Assembly (NCBI GenBank): GCA_004431415.1
Contig: QPMI01000555.1
Span: forward strand, 20,484-84,483
Source: Cyanophora paradoxa
Taxonomy: Eukaryota; Glaucocystophyceae; Cyanophorales; Cyanophoraceae
Direction: 5' to 3'
DNA length: 64,000 bases
The first letter of the stretch is position 1. Each line of letters starts with the position of its first letter. The notes beneath the pieces are model-generated. The model made no database searches and was not told the DNA's origin. It saw only the letters and a list, made by a program, of their open reading frames with translations. Below are positions 1 to 11,341 of the stretch, one piece after another. Made by a program: the position numbers and the translations under genes.

Positions 1-2975
1 GGCAATATTATATTAATGGTCGGCGCCCGGCCGGCACGGCCGCAAGTTGCAATTGGCATTTAATGTCTTACTGAGAACAGTAATTTAATACAGATCGTGA
101 TCATGATCATGACTCAGTGATCACGAGGAGCCCCGTGCGATGGAAAGCTTCAGTCGCGTCGATCGGGTACCCCAATTTATTTTCCATTTCGCGACGACTG
201 TAGCCCCCCAAATTACTTCCCCCGGGCCCCATGCCGGCGCCATGGCCATGGCGCCGGCCAAATTAAAGATGTAGATTTAGATCGACCTCGAGTCACCGAG
301 TTCGCACGCCGATTCTCTCCGATTCCGGGCCCCGCGGCCGGCCGCGGAGGCTGCGGAGCCCCCTAGGCCTCTAGATCTCGATCTAAGCTCCCAAAGCCTC
401 CCATATGCATATCTTCTGTGATGACGCGATCGAGCGCAGCAGGTCGTCGTGTCGACGTCTGCAGCGGCAGCTGCGCAGCTGGCGCCCGGCGCCCGGCGGC
501 CCATTTCGACTAAACTCTGCAATTGGGATCGTTCGTTCTCCCTGCTCGCTCTTATTTCCCAGCCCCGCTTCTGCTTATGCAGCACTTCCTTCATTGACGG
601 CGACGCATCGATTTCAGAGCCGCTGATCGCAGCGCCGACATCGCGCGCGCGCGTGATTGAGGTCGGGGATGAGCCGGCCGCGGCACGCCAGATCCATGGC
701 AGCGTCGGCGTCGGCCTCGCTTTTCTTCGGCGCTCCCGTGTCGCTGGAGGTCGCGGTCGCCCACATCCGCGCGGCGACGCGAGCTGCCGCGGCTGCGGCC
801 GACGAGAGCTCGCGCGACGCGACCCGCAACGCAAGCCGCGGATCCTCTGATGATTCCTTCGACGCATCGGACGCAGGAGAAGGTGCGCGCGCTCTCGCTT
901 ATCGATATCGTTAAGCTCGATCGGCCTCGGTCCGGCGCCGAGGGCGCGCGCTTGCCCCGGATCCGGATGTCTTTCGAGAACTGCATGCGACTGCTTCTTC
1001 CGCTTTAACTTGTCACGTTGCCGCCCGCGCGCAGGGGCGGGGGGCTGGCTCGCCCTCAACATGGACGAGGCGGAGGCCGTCCTCGCCGCCGCCGCCGCCG
1101 CCGCCGCCGTCCCCGCCTCCCTCGGGCCCCTCACCCTCTGGGAGGTGCGCCCGCGCGCACGAGCAGAAATAATGTTCTCCGCCTTGCCATTTCGATTTCT
1201 GGAGTTTCGCGGCTCGTTTATTTGATTTGTGGGATCCGGAAATGGGAGCTCGAACTCGCTGATTTTTCGATCTGTCAACGTTTCCTTTCTTTCTGGGTGC
1301 AGCCGCAGGGCATCCTTCTTCAATATGTTGCTGCCCTGTTCCTCGATCGTGTTGCCTTCCTGTGCCCAATTCTTCTCCTCTTTTCTCTTGACATCTGCCC
1401 GATTTATATGAGCCCGATGCGATCTCTTCTCTTCTCCCTCGATCAATCCGGATCCGTTCTTCCCGCGGCCGTGCTTTTTTGCAGCTGCCTCGAGCGATTT
1501 TTGGGCTGTCAGTACTATAGCTAGTCCTTTTCTCGTCCGACTAGTCCTTTTCTCGTCCGACAACTCTAGGTCTATTTCGTTTAGCTGCGCCGCTTCGAAC
1601 TTAAGCTCGGAATCCCTTCAATTTCCTTTCCTCTTTTCGAATTCTTTCAAATTTCCCATCGGACGATCGCGGTCGATGCTCAATCTGGTCGTCGACGGTT
1701 GCGGCCCCGCCCGCGGCCCACCCCGAGCCACGCCCCGCGGCCAGGCGCCGGCTCGAGCTGCGTGCAGCGTTTTTTCGGTTTCCTTTTCCTTTTTCTGAGG
1801 CCTCCGAGCCATTCCAGCATGCGTATACCTCGCGATCAGCGCCGCTGCTTCTAGATCTCGGTCCTCCTAAGAATTCGCATTTTCGAACAACTCGTACTTC
1901 CGCTTTTCGCGTCGTAGACCGAGCCTCGGAGCTCGAGAGCTACATTTATGCCTAGACGCGCTAGCTATACAGCTATATATATAGCGGTCGAGCTTCGGTT
2001 TCGACCGTCGGATGCCTTGGTGTGAGAGCGTTCGCTGAGTTGCCGTCGGCGTCGCGCAGGAATTCGAGGGCGGCGGCGGCGGCGGCGGCGGCGAGGACGA
2101 CGCCGAAGCCGACGGCAGCGCGGGCGGCGCGCCGCCCGATCGCGAGCCGGCGCCCGCACGGGCGCAGCCGCATCCACGGCCAGCTGCGGACGCTCGCGCC
2201 GGAACCGAAGGTGCGCGCGGATGCACGCCCCGCCCTCGGCTCGCGCTCGTGCCAGCGCTCGGCTCGGCCAACGTGCCCGGCGGTATCGCGCGCAGCGGCA
2301 GGCGGAGCGGGTGATGCGGCGCCGCGCTGTCGCGAAGGCGAGTGGGGCAGCTCCGGATCCTCGAGCTCGAGCCCCGCCCTGGTCAGTGCGATCGCAATCG
2401 GGGACGATTGCGAGATCTAAGAGTGGCCCCGGCGCCGGCGCCTCGCCTCGGATTCGAATTCGATCGCGAGCTACGAGCCGCCGCTGGTCACAGATCGGCG
2501 AGAAGCGGTGGCGCGTCGGCGTCCAATTAATTCACTTAACTTAGTAAGCTTAATAATTAGCTCCCGTAAGCTTGCACCCCGATCGAGCTGCGGCGCCGGC
2601 GCAATGCGACCGAGCGCCTCTGACGCCTCCACGCCTCTGCGCAGGCGTACGTGGCGTTCAAGCAGCACGCGGCCTTCCTCCTGGAGCCGGCCCCCGACCC
2701 GGCGCCCGCCCCCGCCGCCTCAGGCCCCGGCCGCGGCCGCGGCCGCATGGCCCACTGCCACGTCCCCGCCCCCGTCCTCAGGGTCCTCTCCCCGCTCCCG
2801 CTTTCTTTCCCACCGCATCGGCGCCTCGTGATCGCGTGCGGGGGCGGCAGATCGACGAGGCGGCGGCGCGGGCGGCCCTCGCCGGCGTCTGCCGCGCCCT
2901 CGTCATCCCCCTCGACCCGCCCTCCATCGGCTGGCACCTCCTCCTCCGCCGCTAGCCCGCCGGCCCCGCCCCGCC
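1..2975. repeat. Tandem duplication, copy 1
   Basis: This block is repeated at 4241-7260 in the same orientation, so the repeat distance is about 4.25 kb. Shared landmarks are the AAGTTGCAATTGGCA stretch near the start, the Ala-rich exon, the long intron and the exon ending in a TAG stop. The two copies differ by scattered substitutions and small indels, many in introns; for example 1303-1345 and 5573-5620 differ while the flanks match. Copy 1 begins at or before the window edge, so its true left end is not seen. The unit carries one complete gene. The spacer between the units (2976-4240) holds a ketopantoate-reductase fragment that is not repeated after copy 2. Confidence 0.9.
696..2955 (+). 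CDS. Unrecognised six-exon protein, copy 1 (256 aa)
   Basis: I do not recognise the family. Exons are 696-882, 1035-1144, 2060-2210, 2302-2381, 2645-2782 and 2851-2955. All junctions agree in phase (1,0,1,0,0) and sum to 257 codons with the TAG stop. The start at 696 sits in CCATGG; an in-frame upstream ATG lies at 669. The protein opens with a Ser/Ala-rich stretch and FFGAPVSLEV, followed by a Ser/Asp-rich segment, an eight-Ala run, a Gly run (eight residues) with an acidic stretch, a Pro/Ala linker, AYVAFKQHAAFLL, MAHCHVPAPVLR, and ends in GWHLLLRR. No signal peptide or membrane segment is apparent. The model is supported because the duplicate at 4970-7248 keeps every splice site and frame despite substitutions and codon-length indels. 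The first exon and the 0.9-kb second intron are the least certain parts. Confidence 0.65.
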
Positions 2976-3328
2976 CCACACCCCTTCCGATCCGATCGTG
3001 ATCGTGATCATGGCCGCCGCCTCCGCCCAGCAGCCGCGACATAATGCGAGTTCCGTCGCCTGAATCAGAGTTGCCAGCTGACGTCGACTGTTATTTGATA
3101 TCGATTTCCATCAAAGTAGACCCCTATATTATAACGCAGTTGCTTTGAATTCTATAGCTACATCTTTCAAATTTGAAACTGACCTTGTTAGCTTTATACT
3201 GCCTTATTATTGCCGAGTCGTAGTGTGCGCACTTACGCGTCATCAAGCAGAACCGACTATGACAAGATCATGGTTCGAGCCCCGGCGGGGCGGTTTCTGG
3301 GCGCACGGCCCACCGTACCCCCATCCAG

Positions 3329-3927
3329 GTCGAGATGCTGCTCTGGATCGCCGTGAACGGCTGCCTCGGCGGCAAGTACGGCCTCCCCTGCGGTGCGCGC
3401 CGGCGTATCCCTACCCCCATGAAAACCTCCCGTACCCCCCGAGCGCCGGCGCAGGCGTCATCGCGCGGGAGCACCGCGAGGAGCTCGACGAGCTCACGAT
3501 GGAGCTCGCCGGTGAGGGGGATACGCCGTTCTCACTCCGCGCGCCGTACCCCCCCCCATCTCAAATGACGCCGTACCCCCAGGCGTGGCGGAGGAGGCGC
3601 TGAAGCTGAAGCTCGACCCGGGCCTCTGCCAGCGGCTGGGTACGCCCTCCAGCTAGCCAGCCAGAAGGCTCCGGGCCGCCCCGACGCTCACTCCCCCCCC
3701 TCCCCCCTGCATTCCCCTCCCCTCCCCCCTTCGCCCGCAGTGGACTACTCGGGCAGCGTCTCCCACTTCATGTGCTCCGTGAAGGTCCGTACCCCCCCCC
3801 TCCCCTACCCCTCCTCCCCCCCCATTTTTCGCCGCAGGAGTTCGAGTGGCGGAACGGCTGGTTCGTGAAGCAGGACACGAGCCCGCTGCACATGCAGTAC
3901 CTCCGCGCCCTCGGCTTCGTCAACTGA
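3329..3927 (+). pseudogene. Ketopantoate reductase-like C-terminal domain, 5' end missing
   Basis: Exons 3329-3392, 3455-3511, 3583-3639, 3741-3784 and 3838-3927 join in phase (1,1,1,0) and end at TGA. They read VEMLLWIAVNGCLGGKYGLP, then a helical segment, then YSGSVSHFMCSVKEFEWRNG and SPLHMQYLRALGF. This matches the all-helical C-terminal domain of the ApbA/PanE family: an N-terminal core helix with a buried Asn, a Ser-rich turn before a D/E-containing substrate-site helix, then the EW-x-NG loop and a Pro before the last helix. In bacteria and fungi the family reduces ketopantoate with NADPH for pantothenate synthesis. The Rossmann half (GxGxxG) is not seen upstream. The preceding ATG at 3271 would need a 14-nt intron, which I do not accept. 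Several introns begin or contain GTACCCCC runs. Either a truncated gene or one whose 5' exons were displaced by the flanking duplication. Confidence 0.65.
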
Positions 3928-4240
3928 GGGCGGGGGTGGCCATGGGCCGGCTCGCCCGCGGCCGGCTCGCTCAGCTCAGCGGCTCCTCGCGATCGCTTGA
4001 TCGCGACTTGTTTCTCTCTTTTCAATGAAACTCCCCATGTATGCACGGCCAATATCAATTGCATTGAATTTCGCAACCCGTCGCCGGGCCGTCGGCGCCG
4101 TCGCTAACATACCCGCGGCAGCCACGCGCGGGCCGCGGCCGGGCGCGAACCGCGCCGGGTCGCCGCCGGCCCGCACGCAGCGCAGCGCGCGCACGCGCAC
4201 TGCGCAGCGCGGCCGCAACTTGCAATTGCAAGTTGCAATC

Positions 4241-7200
4241 GGCAATATTAATGGTCGCGATCGGCGCCCGGCCGGCACGGCCGCAAGTTGCAATTGGCAA
4301 GTTGCAAGGGAAATTACAGAATCATGATTAGAACACTGAGAACAGTAATACAGATCGTGATCATGACTCAGTGATCACGAGGAGCCCCGTGCGATGGAAA
4401 GCTTCAGTCGCGTCGATCGGGTACCCCAATTTATTTTCCATTTCGCGACGACTGTAGCCCCCCGGCCCAAATTACTTCCCCCGGGGCCGGCGCCATGGCC
4501 ATGGCGCCGGCCAAATTAAAGATGTAGATTTAGATCGACCTCGAGTCACCGAGTTCGCACGCCGATTCTCTCCGATTCCGGGCCCCGCGGCCGGCCGCGG
4601 AGGCTGCGGAGCCCCCTAGGCCTCTAGATCTAGATCTCGATCTAAGCTCCCAAAGCCTCCCATATGCATATCTTCTGTGATGACGCGATCGAGCGCAGCA
4701 GGTCGACGTGAGCGCAGCACGTCGACGTGTCGACGTCTGCAGCTGCAGCTGCGCAGCTGGCGCCCGGCGCCCGGCGGCCCATTTCGACTAAACTCTGCAA
4801 TTGGGATCGTTCGTTCTCCCTGCTCGCTCTTATTTCCCGGCCCCGATTCTGCTTATGCAGCACTTCATTGACGGCGACGCATCGATTTCAGAGGCGCTGA
4901 TCGCAGCGCCGACATCGCGCGCGCGCGTGATTGAGGTCGGGGATGAGCCGGCCGCGGCACTCCAGATCCATGGCAGCGTCGGCGTCGGCCTCGCTTTTCT
5001 TCGGCGCTCCCGTGTCGCTGGAGGTCGCTGTCGCCCACATCCGCGCGGCGACGCGAGCTGCCGCGGCCGCGGCCGACGAGAACTCGCGCGACGCGACCCG
5101 CAACTCAAGCCGCGGATCCTCTGATGATTCCTTCGACGCATCGGACGCAGGAGAAGGTGCGCGCGCTCTCGCTTATCGATATCGTTAAGCTCGATCGGCC
5201 TCGGTCCGGCGCCGAGGGCGCGCGCTTGCCCCGGATCCGGATGTCTTTCGAGACCTGCATGCGACTGCTTCTTCCGCTTTAATTTGTCACGTTGCCGCCC
5301 GCGCGCAGGCGCGGGGGGCTGGCTCGCCCTCAACATGGACGAGGCAGAGGCCGTCCTCGCCGCCGCCGCCGCCGCCGCCGCCCTCCCCGCCTCCCTCGGG
5401 CCCCTCACCCTCTGGGAGGTGCGCCCGCATGAGCGGAAATAATGTTCTCCGCCCTGCTGTTTCGATTTCTGGAGTTTCGCAGCTCGTTTATTTGATTTGT
5501 GAGATCCGGAAATGGGAGCTCGAACTCGATGATTTTTTGATCTGTCAACTTTTCCTTCCTTTCTGGGTGCAGTCCGACGGATATCACGGATACGTATCCT
5601 TCTTCAAGCACTGTTTCCTCGACCGTGTTGCCTTCCTGTGCCCAATTCTTTTCCTCTTTTCTCTTGACATCTGCCCGATGTACATGAGCCCGATGCGATC
5701 TCTTCTCTTCTCCCTCGATCAATCCGGATCGATATCCATTCTTCCCGTGCTTTTTCTCAGCTGCCTCGAGCGATTTTCGGGCTGTCAGTACTAGTCCTTT
5801 TCTCGTCTCGTCTCGTCCGCGCCGGCCCCGCTTCGAACTTGAGCTCGGGATCCCTTCGATTTCCTTTCCTCTTTTCTTTCGAATTTCCCATCGGACGATC
5901 GCGGTCGATGCTCAGTCTGGCCGTCGACGGTTGCGGCCCCGCCCGCGGCCCACCCCGAGCCAGGTCAGGCGCCGGCTCGAGCTGCGTGCAGCGTTGTTTC
6001 GGCTTCCTCTTCCTTTTCTGCGGCCTCCAAGCCATTCCAGCATGCGTATACCTCGCGATCAGCACCGCTGCTTCTCGGTCCTCCTAAGAATTCTAATTTT
6101 CGAACATCTCACGATCGTACTTTTCGCGTCGTAGACCGAACTCGAGAGCTGTGTAGAAGGCCGTGGCTAGACGCGCTAGCGTTTGAGCTTCGGTTTCGAA
6201 CATCGGATGCCTTGGTGTGAGAGCATTCGCTGAGTTGCCGTCGGCGTCGCGCAGGAATTCGAGGGCGGCGGCGGCGGCGGTGGCGGCGAGGACGACGCCG
6301 AAGCCAACGGCAGCGCGGGCGGCGCGCCGCCCGATCGCGAGCCGGCGCCCGCGCAGCTGCAGCTGCAGGCGCAGCCGCACCCACGGCCAGCTGCGGACGC
6401 TCGCGCCGGAACCGAAGGTGCGCGCGGATGCACGCCCCGCCCTCGCCCTCGGCTCGCGATAGGGCCAGCGCTCGGCTCGACCAACGTGCCCGGCGGTACT
6501 ACGGTATCGCGCGCAGCGGCAGGCGCAGGGGGCGTTGCGGCGCCGCGCTGTCGCGAAGGAGAGTGGGGCAGCTCCGGATCATCGAGCTCCGCCCTGGTCA
6601 GTGCGATATCGATCGGCGTCCCGGGTCAAGCAAGCTTAAGCTTTAAGGGGACTACCGCGAGATCTAATTTATAAGAGTGGCGCCGGCGCCTCGGATTCGA
6701 ATTCGATCGCGAGCTACGAGCCGCCGCTGGTCGCGGATCGGCGAGAAGCGGTGGCGCGCCGACGTCCCCGCGGCCGCGCGTCCAATTAATTCACTTGAGC
6801 TTAATGATCAGCTCCCTTGCACCCCGGCCCGAGCTAGCGCTGCGGCGCCAGCTGCAGCCCAATGTGACCGATCTCGAGCGCCTCTGACGCCGACGGCCGC
6901 GGGGCGCGGGGGCCCCCTCTGCGCAGGTGTACGTGGCGTTTAAGCAGCACGCGGCCTTCCTCCTGGAGCCGGCGCCCGACCCGGCGCCCGCCCCCGCCGC
7001 CTCGAGCTCCGGCCGCGGCCGCGGCCGCATGGCCCACTGCCACGTCCCCGCCCCCGTCCTCAGGGTCCTCTCCCCGCTCGCGCTTTCTTCAAATTCCCGG
7101 CGCCTCGGCGCCTCGTGATCATGACCACGTGCGGGGGCGGCAGATCGACGAGGCGGCGGCGCGGGCGGCCCTCGCCGGCGTCTGCCGCGCCCTCGGCATC

Positions 7201-7260
7201 CCCCTCGACCCGCCCTCCATCGGCTGGCACCTCCTCCTCCGCCCCTAGTCCGCCGGCCAC
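4241..7260. repeat. Tandem duplication, copy 2
   Basis: Second unit of the 4.25-kb tandem duplication (see 1-2975). It keeps the full gene and its long intron. Copy-specific changes include an extra CTGCAG run in the third exon, a loss of the 1980-region TATATA stretch, and extra sequence at 6490-6520. After 7260 the two units diverge completely, which sets the right edge of the duplicated unit. Confidence 0.9.
4970..7248 (+). CDS. Unrecognised six-exon protein, copy 2 (258 aa)
   Basis: Paralogue of the gene at 696-2955, with all splice sites conserved. Exons are 4970-5156, 5309-5418, 6255-6417, 6523-6596, 6927-7064 and 7144-7248; phases are 1,0,1,0,0 and the sum is 259 codons with stop. Changes are mostly frame-preserving: the third exon gains 12 nt (four residues, Gln/Leu-rich), the fourth loses 6 nt, and the C-terminus becomes GWHLLLRP. 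That pattern, with no stop or frameshift in 777 coding nt, argues that the protein is under selection in both copies or duplicated recently. The function is unknown. Both copies use GTGCG-type donors plus one GTCAGT and one GTCCTC donor. Confidence 0.65.
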
Positions 7261-8073
7261 GCCTGTGGCCACAGCAAAAGTCAAAGCTATTGAAAGCCTG
7301 TGGCCCCCGCTCATGATCAACGGCTAGCACTTCGAATTCCGCCCCGGCCATGGCCAGCCTGCCGCGCCCGCGGCCCGGCCCGCCCCAGCCCTGGCCATGC
7401 ATATGGGCGCAACCTAGGCCTAGGCCTAGGCCTGCCGTCCCCGCGCCCGGCCCAGGCCAGCCTGCCGCGCCTGCGCCTCGCCAGCCGGCGGCCCCCGGCC
7501 GGCGCCGGCCCCGCCAGCAGTGCCCGGTGCCCAGCACCCGGCCGCGGACCCATGCATCCGCGGCCTATATATATAGCTGAAGCGCTAGCTATAGCTAGCG
7601 CTCGGGGGAGTGCTAGATCGATATTATAAATCATTTAATTAACAGTGCTTGAAGTTTTCGATTCGTCGCATGCATTCGAGAGAAAGCTGTAATTATCAAT
7701 GCTTGCAAGTTTTTCGATTCGATGCATTTGAGGGAAAACGTCATCAAAAAAAATGAGTGAAGGGCTACGTCATCGCGATCACCTCTTCTGCCTTCCCTTT
7801 AGCCCTTCAGCCCTTCAGCCCCGCCGCCGAGCGCGCACCCACTAGTACTCCGCCCTTCACCGCGCGCGCGCCAGCTATAGCTAGCTGCTCAACCCGCGCC
7901 CCCTCGCGATCGCTACTGTCGATCGCTCGACCCGCGCCCCCGCTCACTCCGGTCGACGAGCCGCTGAGCGCAGCAGCAGCAGCAGTAAGAGCAGCAGCAG
8001 CAGCGCGCCAGCTACCAGCGAGCACCGCAGACCAGAATCAGCGCCAGAGCACCGCACGCGCACGATCGATACC
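7261..8073. other. Intergenic: palindromes and a CAG microsatellite
   Basis: No gene is supported. The stretch contains a triple CCTAGG run near 7410-7430, ATATATAGC/GCTATAGCTAGC palindromes near 7565-7600, and two imperfect direct copies of a GCTTG-AAGTTTTTCGATTCG segment at about 7650-7735. A CAG/CAGCAG microsatellite lies near 7970-8010, immediately upstream of the PLAC8 gene and probably in its 5' leader. Confidence 0.6.
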
Positions 8074-9818
8074 ATGGCTGCGCGCGGCTCTATGATCAAG
8101 CCCTATCTCGAGCCCGGGCGGATGGCGAAGACGGGGGCGCCAGACCCCGCCATCGTGGCGAAGTATCCCGCGAACTTCAAGTCCACGCACGAGAAGCTGA
8201 CGTGCGGCGATGCGCCCTGCCTGCTCTTCCTCGGCTCCATCAAGGCCAAGAGGTACTGCAACGTGTGCGGAATCGATCAGCTCGCCGGCTCGACGGTCTA
8301 CCTCTCCGACCACTGCTCCGGATCCATGGACGTCTGCATGAAGTGCTACGAGGAGGAGGTGCACGCCCCTCCCGGCGCCGCGATCCCTCGAGCTCCCTCG
8401 CGCCGCGTTTGCGCCCCGTACACATATTTACGACTCTCGCGCGCTTCCGCAGGCTCGCACTGGTCGCGCGACAACAGTAGAGGGCGCCAAGCCCCAGATT
8501 CATGCTCCGCCGGCTCCCAAGCCCGCGGCACCGGCGCCTCCTCCCGCCCCGGTTCTTGTCCCGGCTCCGGCTCCCGCGGCGCCCGCCTCCGCGCCTGCAA
8601 GCCACGACTACTCCACGGGCCTGTGCGACTGCCTCAGCGACACTGAGAGCTGTGCGCACGCATGCGCTCCTCTAAACTTCTCTCGAATTCGTCTCGCTGT
8701 TTCTCTATTCCTGACGCCCTCTGCGTTTAATTTGCAGGCCTGATCACATGCTTCGTCCCGTGCTTCCAAATTGGCTGGACCGGTGCGCTGCAGCTGCGAT
8801 CCTCGCATTCCGCATGCACATCCCTCCGCAGTCGCTGATTGTGATATCGATCCCCGCCCGCAGCTGAGAAAGTGCGTTGATTTGAAGAATTCGAAGGCCG
8901 CACGCGCGAAGGCCCTTCAACTTCGTTTGCTGACTCGCCGCGCCGCGGCAGCTCGACGGGAGCAGCTGCGTGGACGCCGCGTGCGCAAATCCCGCCCCCC
9001 CACGCGAGCTCGAGCCGCGAGCTCGCTCACCGACGCTCGCTGCGCCCGCCTCGTGCCCCGCAGGCTGAAGTCCTGCGTTGCGACGTGCCTCTGCGGCAAC
9101 GCCGGTCTCTTCGTGCGCCCCGCGAGCCTTAGCTTCCGAAAAATATTTCCATGGTCTCTGATTTACTCGCTTGCCCCGCGCCGCCGCAGTTCTGTGGGTG
9201 CGCCTCGGGAATTTGAAATCTCGCGGGCACCCGCTGCGATCGATAGATCGCTATCCCCTCTAAGCCTCCCGATCCGCTCCGGATGCGCAGCTTCGACTGG
9301 CGCCAGAAGATCCGCAAGACCTACAGCCTCGGCGTGCGCACGCGCGCGCCTCCTTCCCTTCGCTTCCGTATCGATACCCTGCGCGCGCAGGAGGACCGCA
9401 CAATGGACTGCCTGAAGATGTGGTGCTGCACCTGCTGCGCGTGCGCTGAATTGTTACTCACGTTCTCGGGCTCCGCTCGAGCTCGCTTAAATATTTATCA
9501 ATTTCCCCGCCCGCCCCGCAGCATCGCTCAGGACGCCCGCGAAGTGAAGTGCGCCCTGCCCCGGCCCGAGTGCAATATATACAATATACAATATACAAGT
9601 TCTAACCCGCCGCGTGCAGGAAGCGGACGACGCCGGTGGGGAAGAACCCGATGGCGGCCCCCGCGAGCCCGCCCGCCTTCAACAAGCCGCCCCCGGCCGC
9701 CTTCGGGGCGAGCCCCAGCGCCCACGGGGCCGGCGGGCATGGCCACTTCACGGCCATCGACGTCCACGTCGAGCACGACCAGCAGGCCGCCCCCGCCGGC
9801 AAGTTCAACCAGATGTGA
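8074..9818 (+). CDS. PLAC8-family cysteine-rich protein, about 309 aa
   Basis: Exons: 8074-8358, 8453-8651, 8738-8782, 8864-~8873, ~9064-9114, 9291-9333, 9391-9440, 9522-9569, 9620-9818. Spliced residues give YSTGLCDCLSDTESCLITCF, VPCFQIGWTAEK, FDWRQKIRKTY, then TMDCLKMWCCTCCAIAQDAR. This is the PLAC8 signature: Cys-rich CxxC(x)PC entry, an R-x-K-[IL]-R-x-x-Y core, then CC-x-x-CA-x-x-Q-x-x-R-E. Family members are membrane-associated and include plant cell-number/cadmium-resistance proteins and animal placenta-specific 8. An unusual N-terminal exon carries CGDAPC and a CNVCG...CMKC arrangement that may bind metal. A Pro/Ala linker follows, and the C-terminus is Pro-rich with HGHFTAIDVHVEH. Junctions around exons 4-6 are ambiguous: GC donors at 8874 and 9115 keep the frame, while GT donors two bases earlier need other acceptors. 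Confidence 0.85.
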
Positions 9819-11341
9819 TCGTAATAGCCCCCGCCCCCGCCGGCAAGTATGGCTCTTGCTGTTCTCTTCGCGACCCCTTCGAGGAAATTTCTGCGATGCT
9901 CTTCATTTTCTCCTCCTGAATAAATCGGCATTTAATCCCTTTCCATATGCATGTCATTCGAAGAATTGTTATGCATTTCGATCATGATGTGAAAAGCTAA
10001 GTAGCTAGATATGTATAGCGCTAGTGCAATGTTGACTGTAAAGCAGGAAGAATTCCGGTACTAGATGTAGGTGTATTCTTTGTGAGATCAATTAACGTGT
10101 GCCAGAATGCTTCCGAAATTCGTGCCGCGCGTTTCAAGGCTTATCGCGAAAATTCAGAGCTGTCGGGCCGGCCCGGCGGCCCGGGGAAATATCTCAAGAC
10201 AAGAATTCCCAAATATGAGAGAGATTAATCAATACGAGCGAGCGTCCGACGGTCAGCTCCCATAGAGGCACTCCCCACCCTGCGCCGTTCGCGCGAAATG
10301 ACCCCGGGGCAGAAGCCCCGCGCGGCCATCTCCGCCAGAACGCTTTCGTACAGCGCAACGGGCATCTGCCGCAGCGCGCGGGTAAATAAGAGGGCTCAGG
10401 AAGTGCATGTGCACACTATAATTAGTTATCGGGAGGAAATCCTCGCGCGGCGCGCGGCCACCGCGCGAAATTTGCGAAACGTGGTTCGCGCGCCTGCTGG
10501 TCGCGCGATAGGATCCAGATCCAGCGCCGGCTAGGCCCTGAGGCTCCGTCACCTGCGCACTCAGTGAACTGAATTCGAAGCTTCAATTCGAGCATCGGAA
10601 CCCCGCCGAACTACTAGGATACTTAGTACTCGTGCCATCGCGCACCACCGCCCAGTCATATTGCTGGACGGCGCCCGCTTTTAAATTCTGGCTCTGAGAT
10701 TGTCCAGCTCCGAGCATCGCGATCCAGTAGGGAACGCTGAACTCCAACGCGTTGCTCTCGCCGCCGCCTCCGGATCCGGCGGGCCCGGGGCCGCCTGCAG
10801 CTGATCCGAGGAGGCGACTAATTTTCGCGCATGCCGCAAAATTCGCGAACTGCCTTGACGGCCGCGGATTAATTTATTGGCAGTCTGAATAATGAACAAG
10901 GCAGTCTTGTCTAACTGCTGTATGCAGCGAGGTCGAGGGACGGGACAGTTACGGGCGGCTCCGACGACGACGTGCATTCGGCGCCCAGCGCGACTGCGAC
11001 AGCAGCGCACACTGCAATCGCGAGTGCGCGTACGTAGCGCAGAAGCTGCAGCTGACGATCTGGATCGGTAATTCATGTCGGCAGTTGCAGCAACCGGTAC
11101 ATTGCAAGCTGTTCCTGGATGGGAGCTCGAGAGAACTCTGGAGAGAAAGCTCGTCGAGAGAGGAGCTCTCTATCGATTTATATCGCTCGCGGCCGGAGCG
11201 CGAGCTCGCGAGGTCCTCGATATAAATCGATCGATATCGATCTCGATATCTCAATCGAAATCTCCCCTCGCTTAATTAAGCTTCCGCGCCTCCTCTAAGA
11301 AGGAATTCAGCACCACGCTCTGGGCGCCGCGGCTGGCCCGG
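9819..11341. other. No confident gene; hairpin near 11,170-11,235
   Basis: I see no gene I can defend. An AATAAA-like motif (AATAAATCGG) at about 9919 may serve the PLAC8 transcript. At 11,170-11,235 an inverted repeat pairs TATCGATTTATATCG with CGATATAAATCGAT around a GC-rich loop. A plus-strand open frame at about 10,920-11,200 (GNSCRQLQQPVHCKLFL) could be an upstream exon of the next gene, but no family match or copy supports it. Confidence 0.4.

Noticed and set aside
1303-1345. Extra exon after GGGTGCAG in the long second intron
   Set aside because: The sequence is not conserved with copy 2 (5,573-5,620) although the flanks are, so it is probably intronic.
3271-3328. ATG at 3,271 as first exon of the reductase-like gene with a 14-nt intron (GTACCCCCATCCAG)
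   Set aside because: A 14-nt intron is far shorter than the others here, and the peptide MVRAPAGRFLGARP has no family match.
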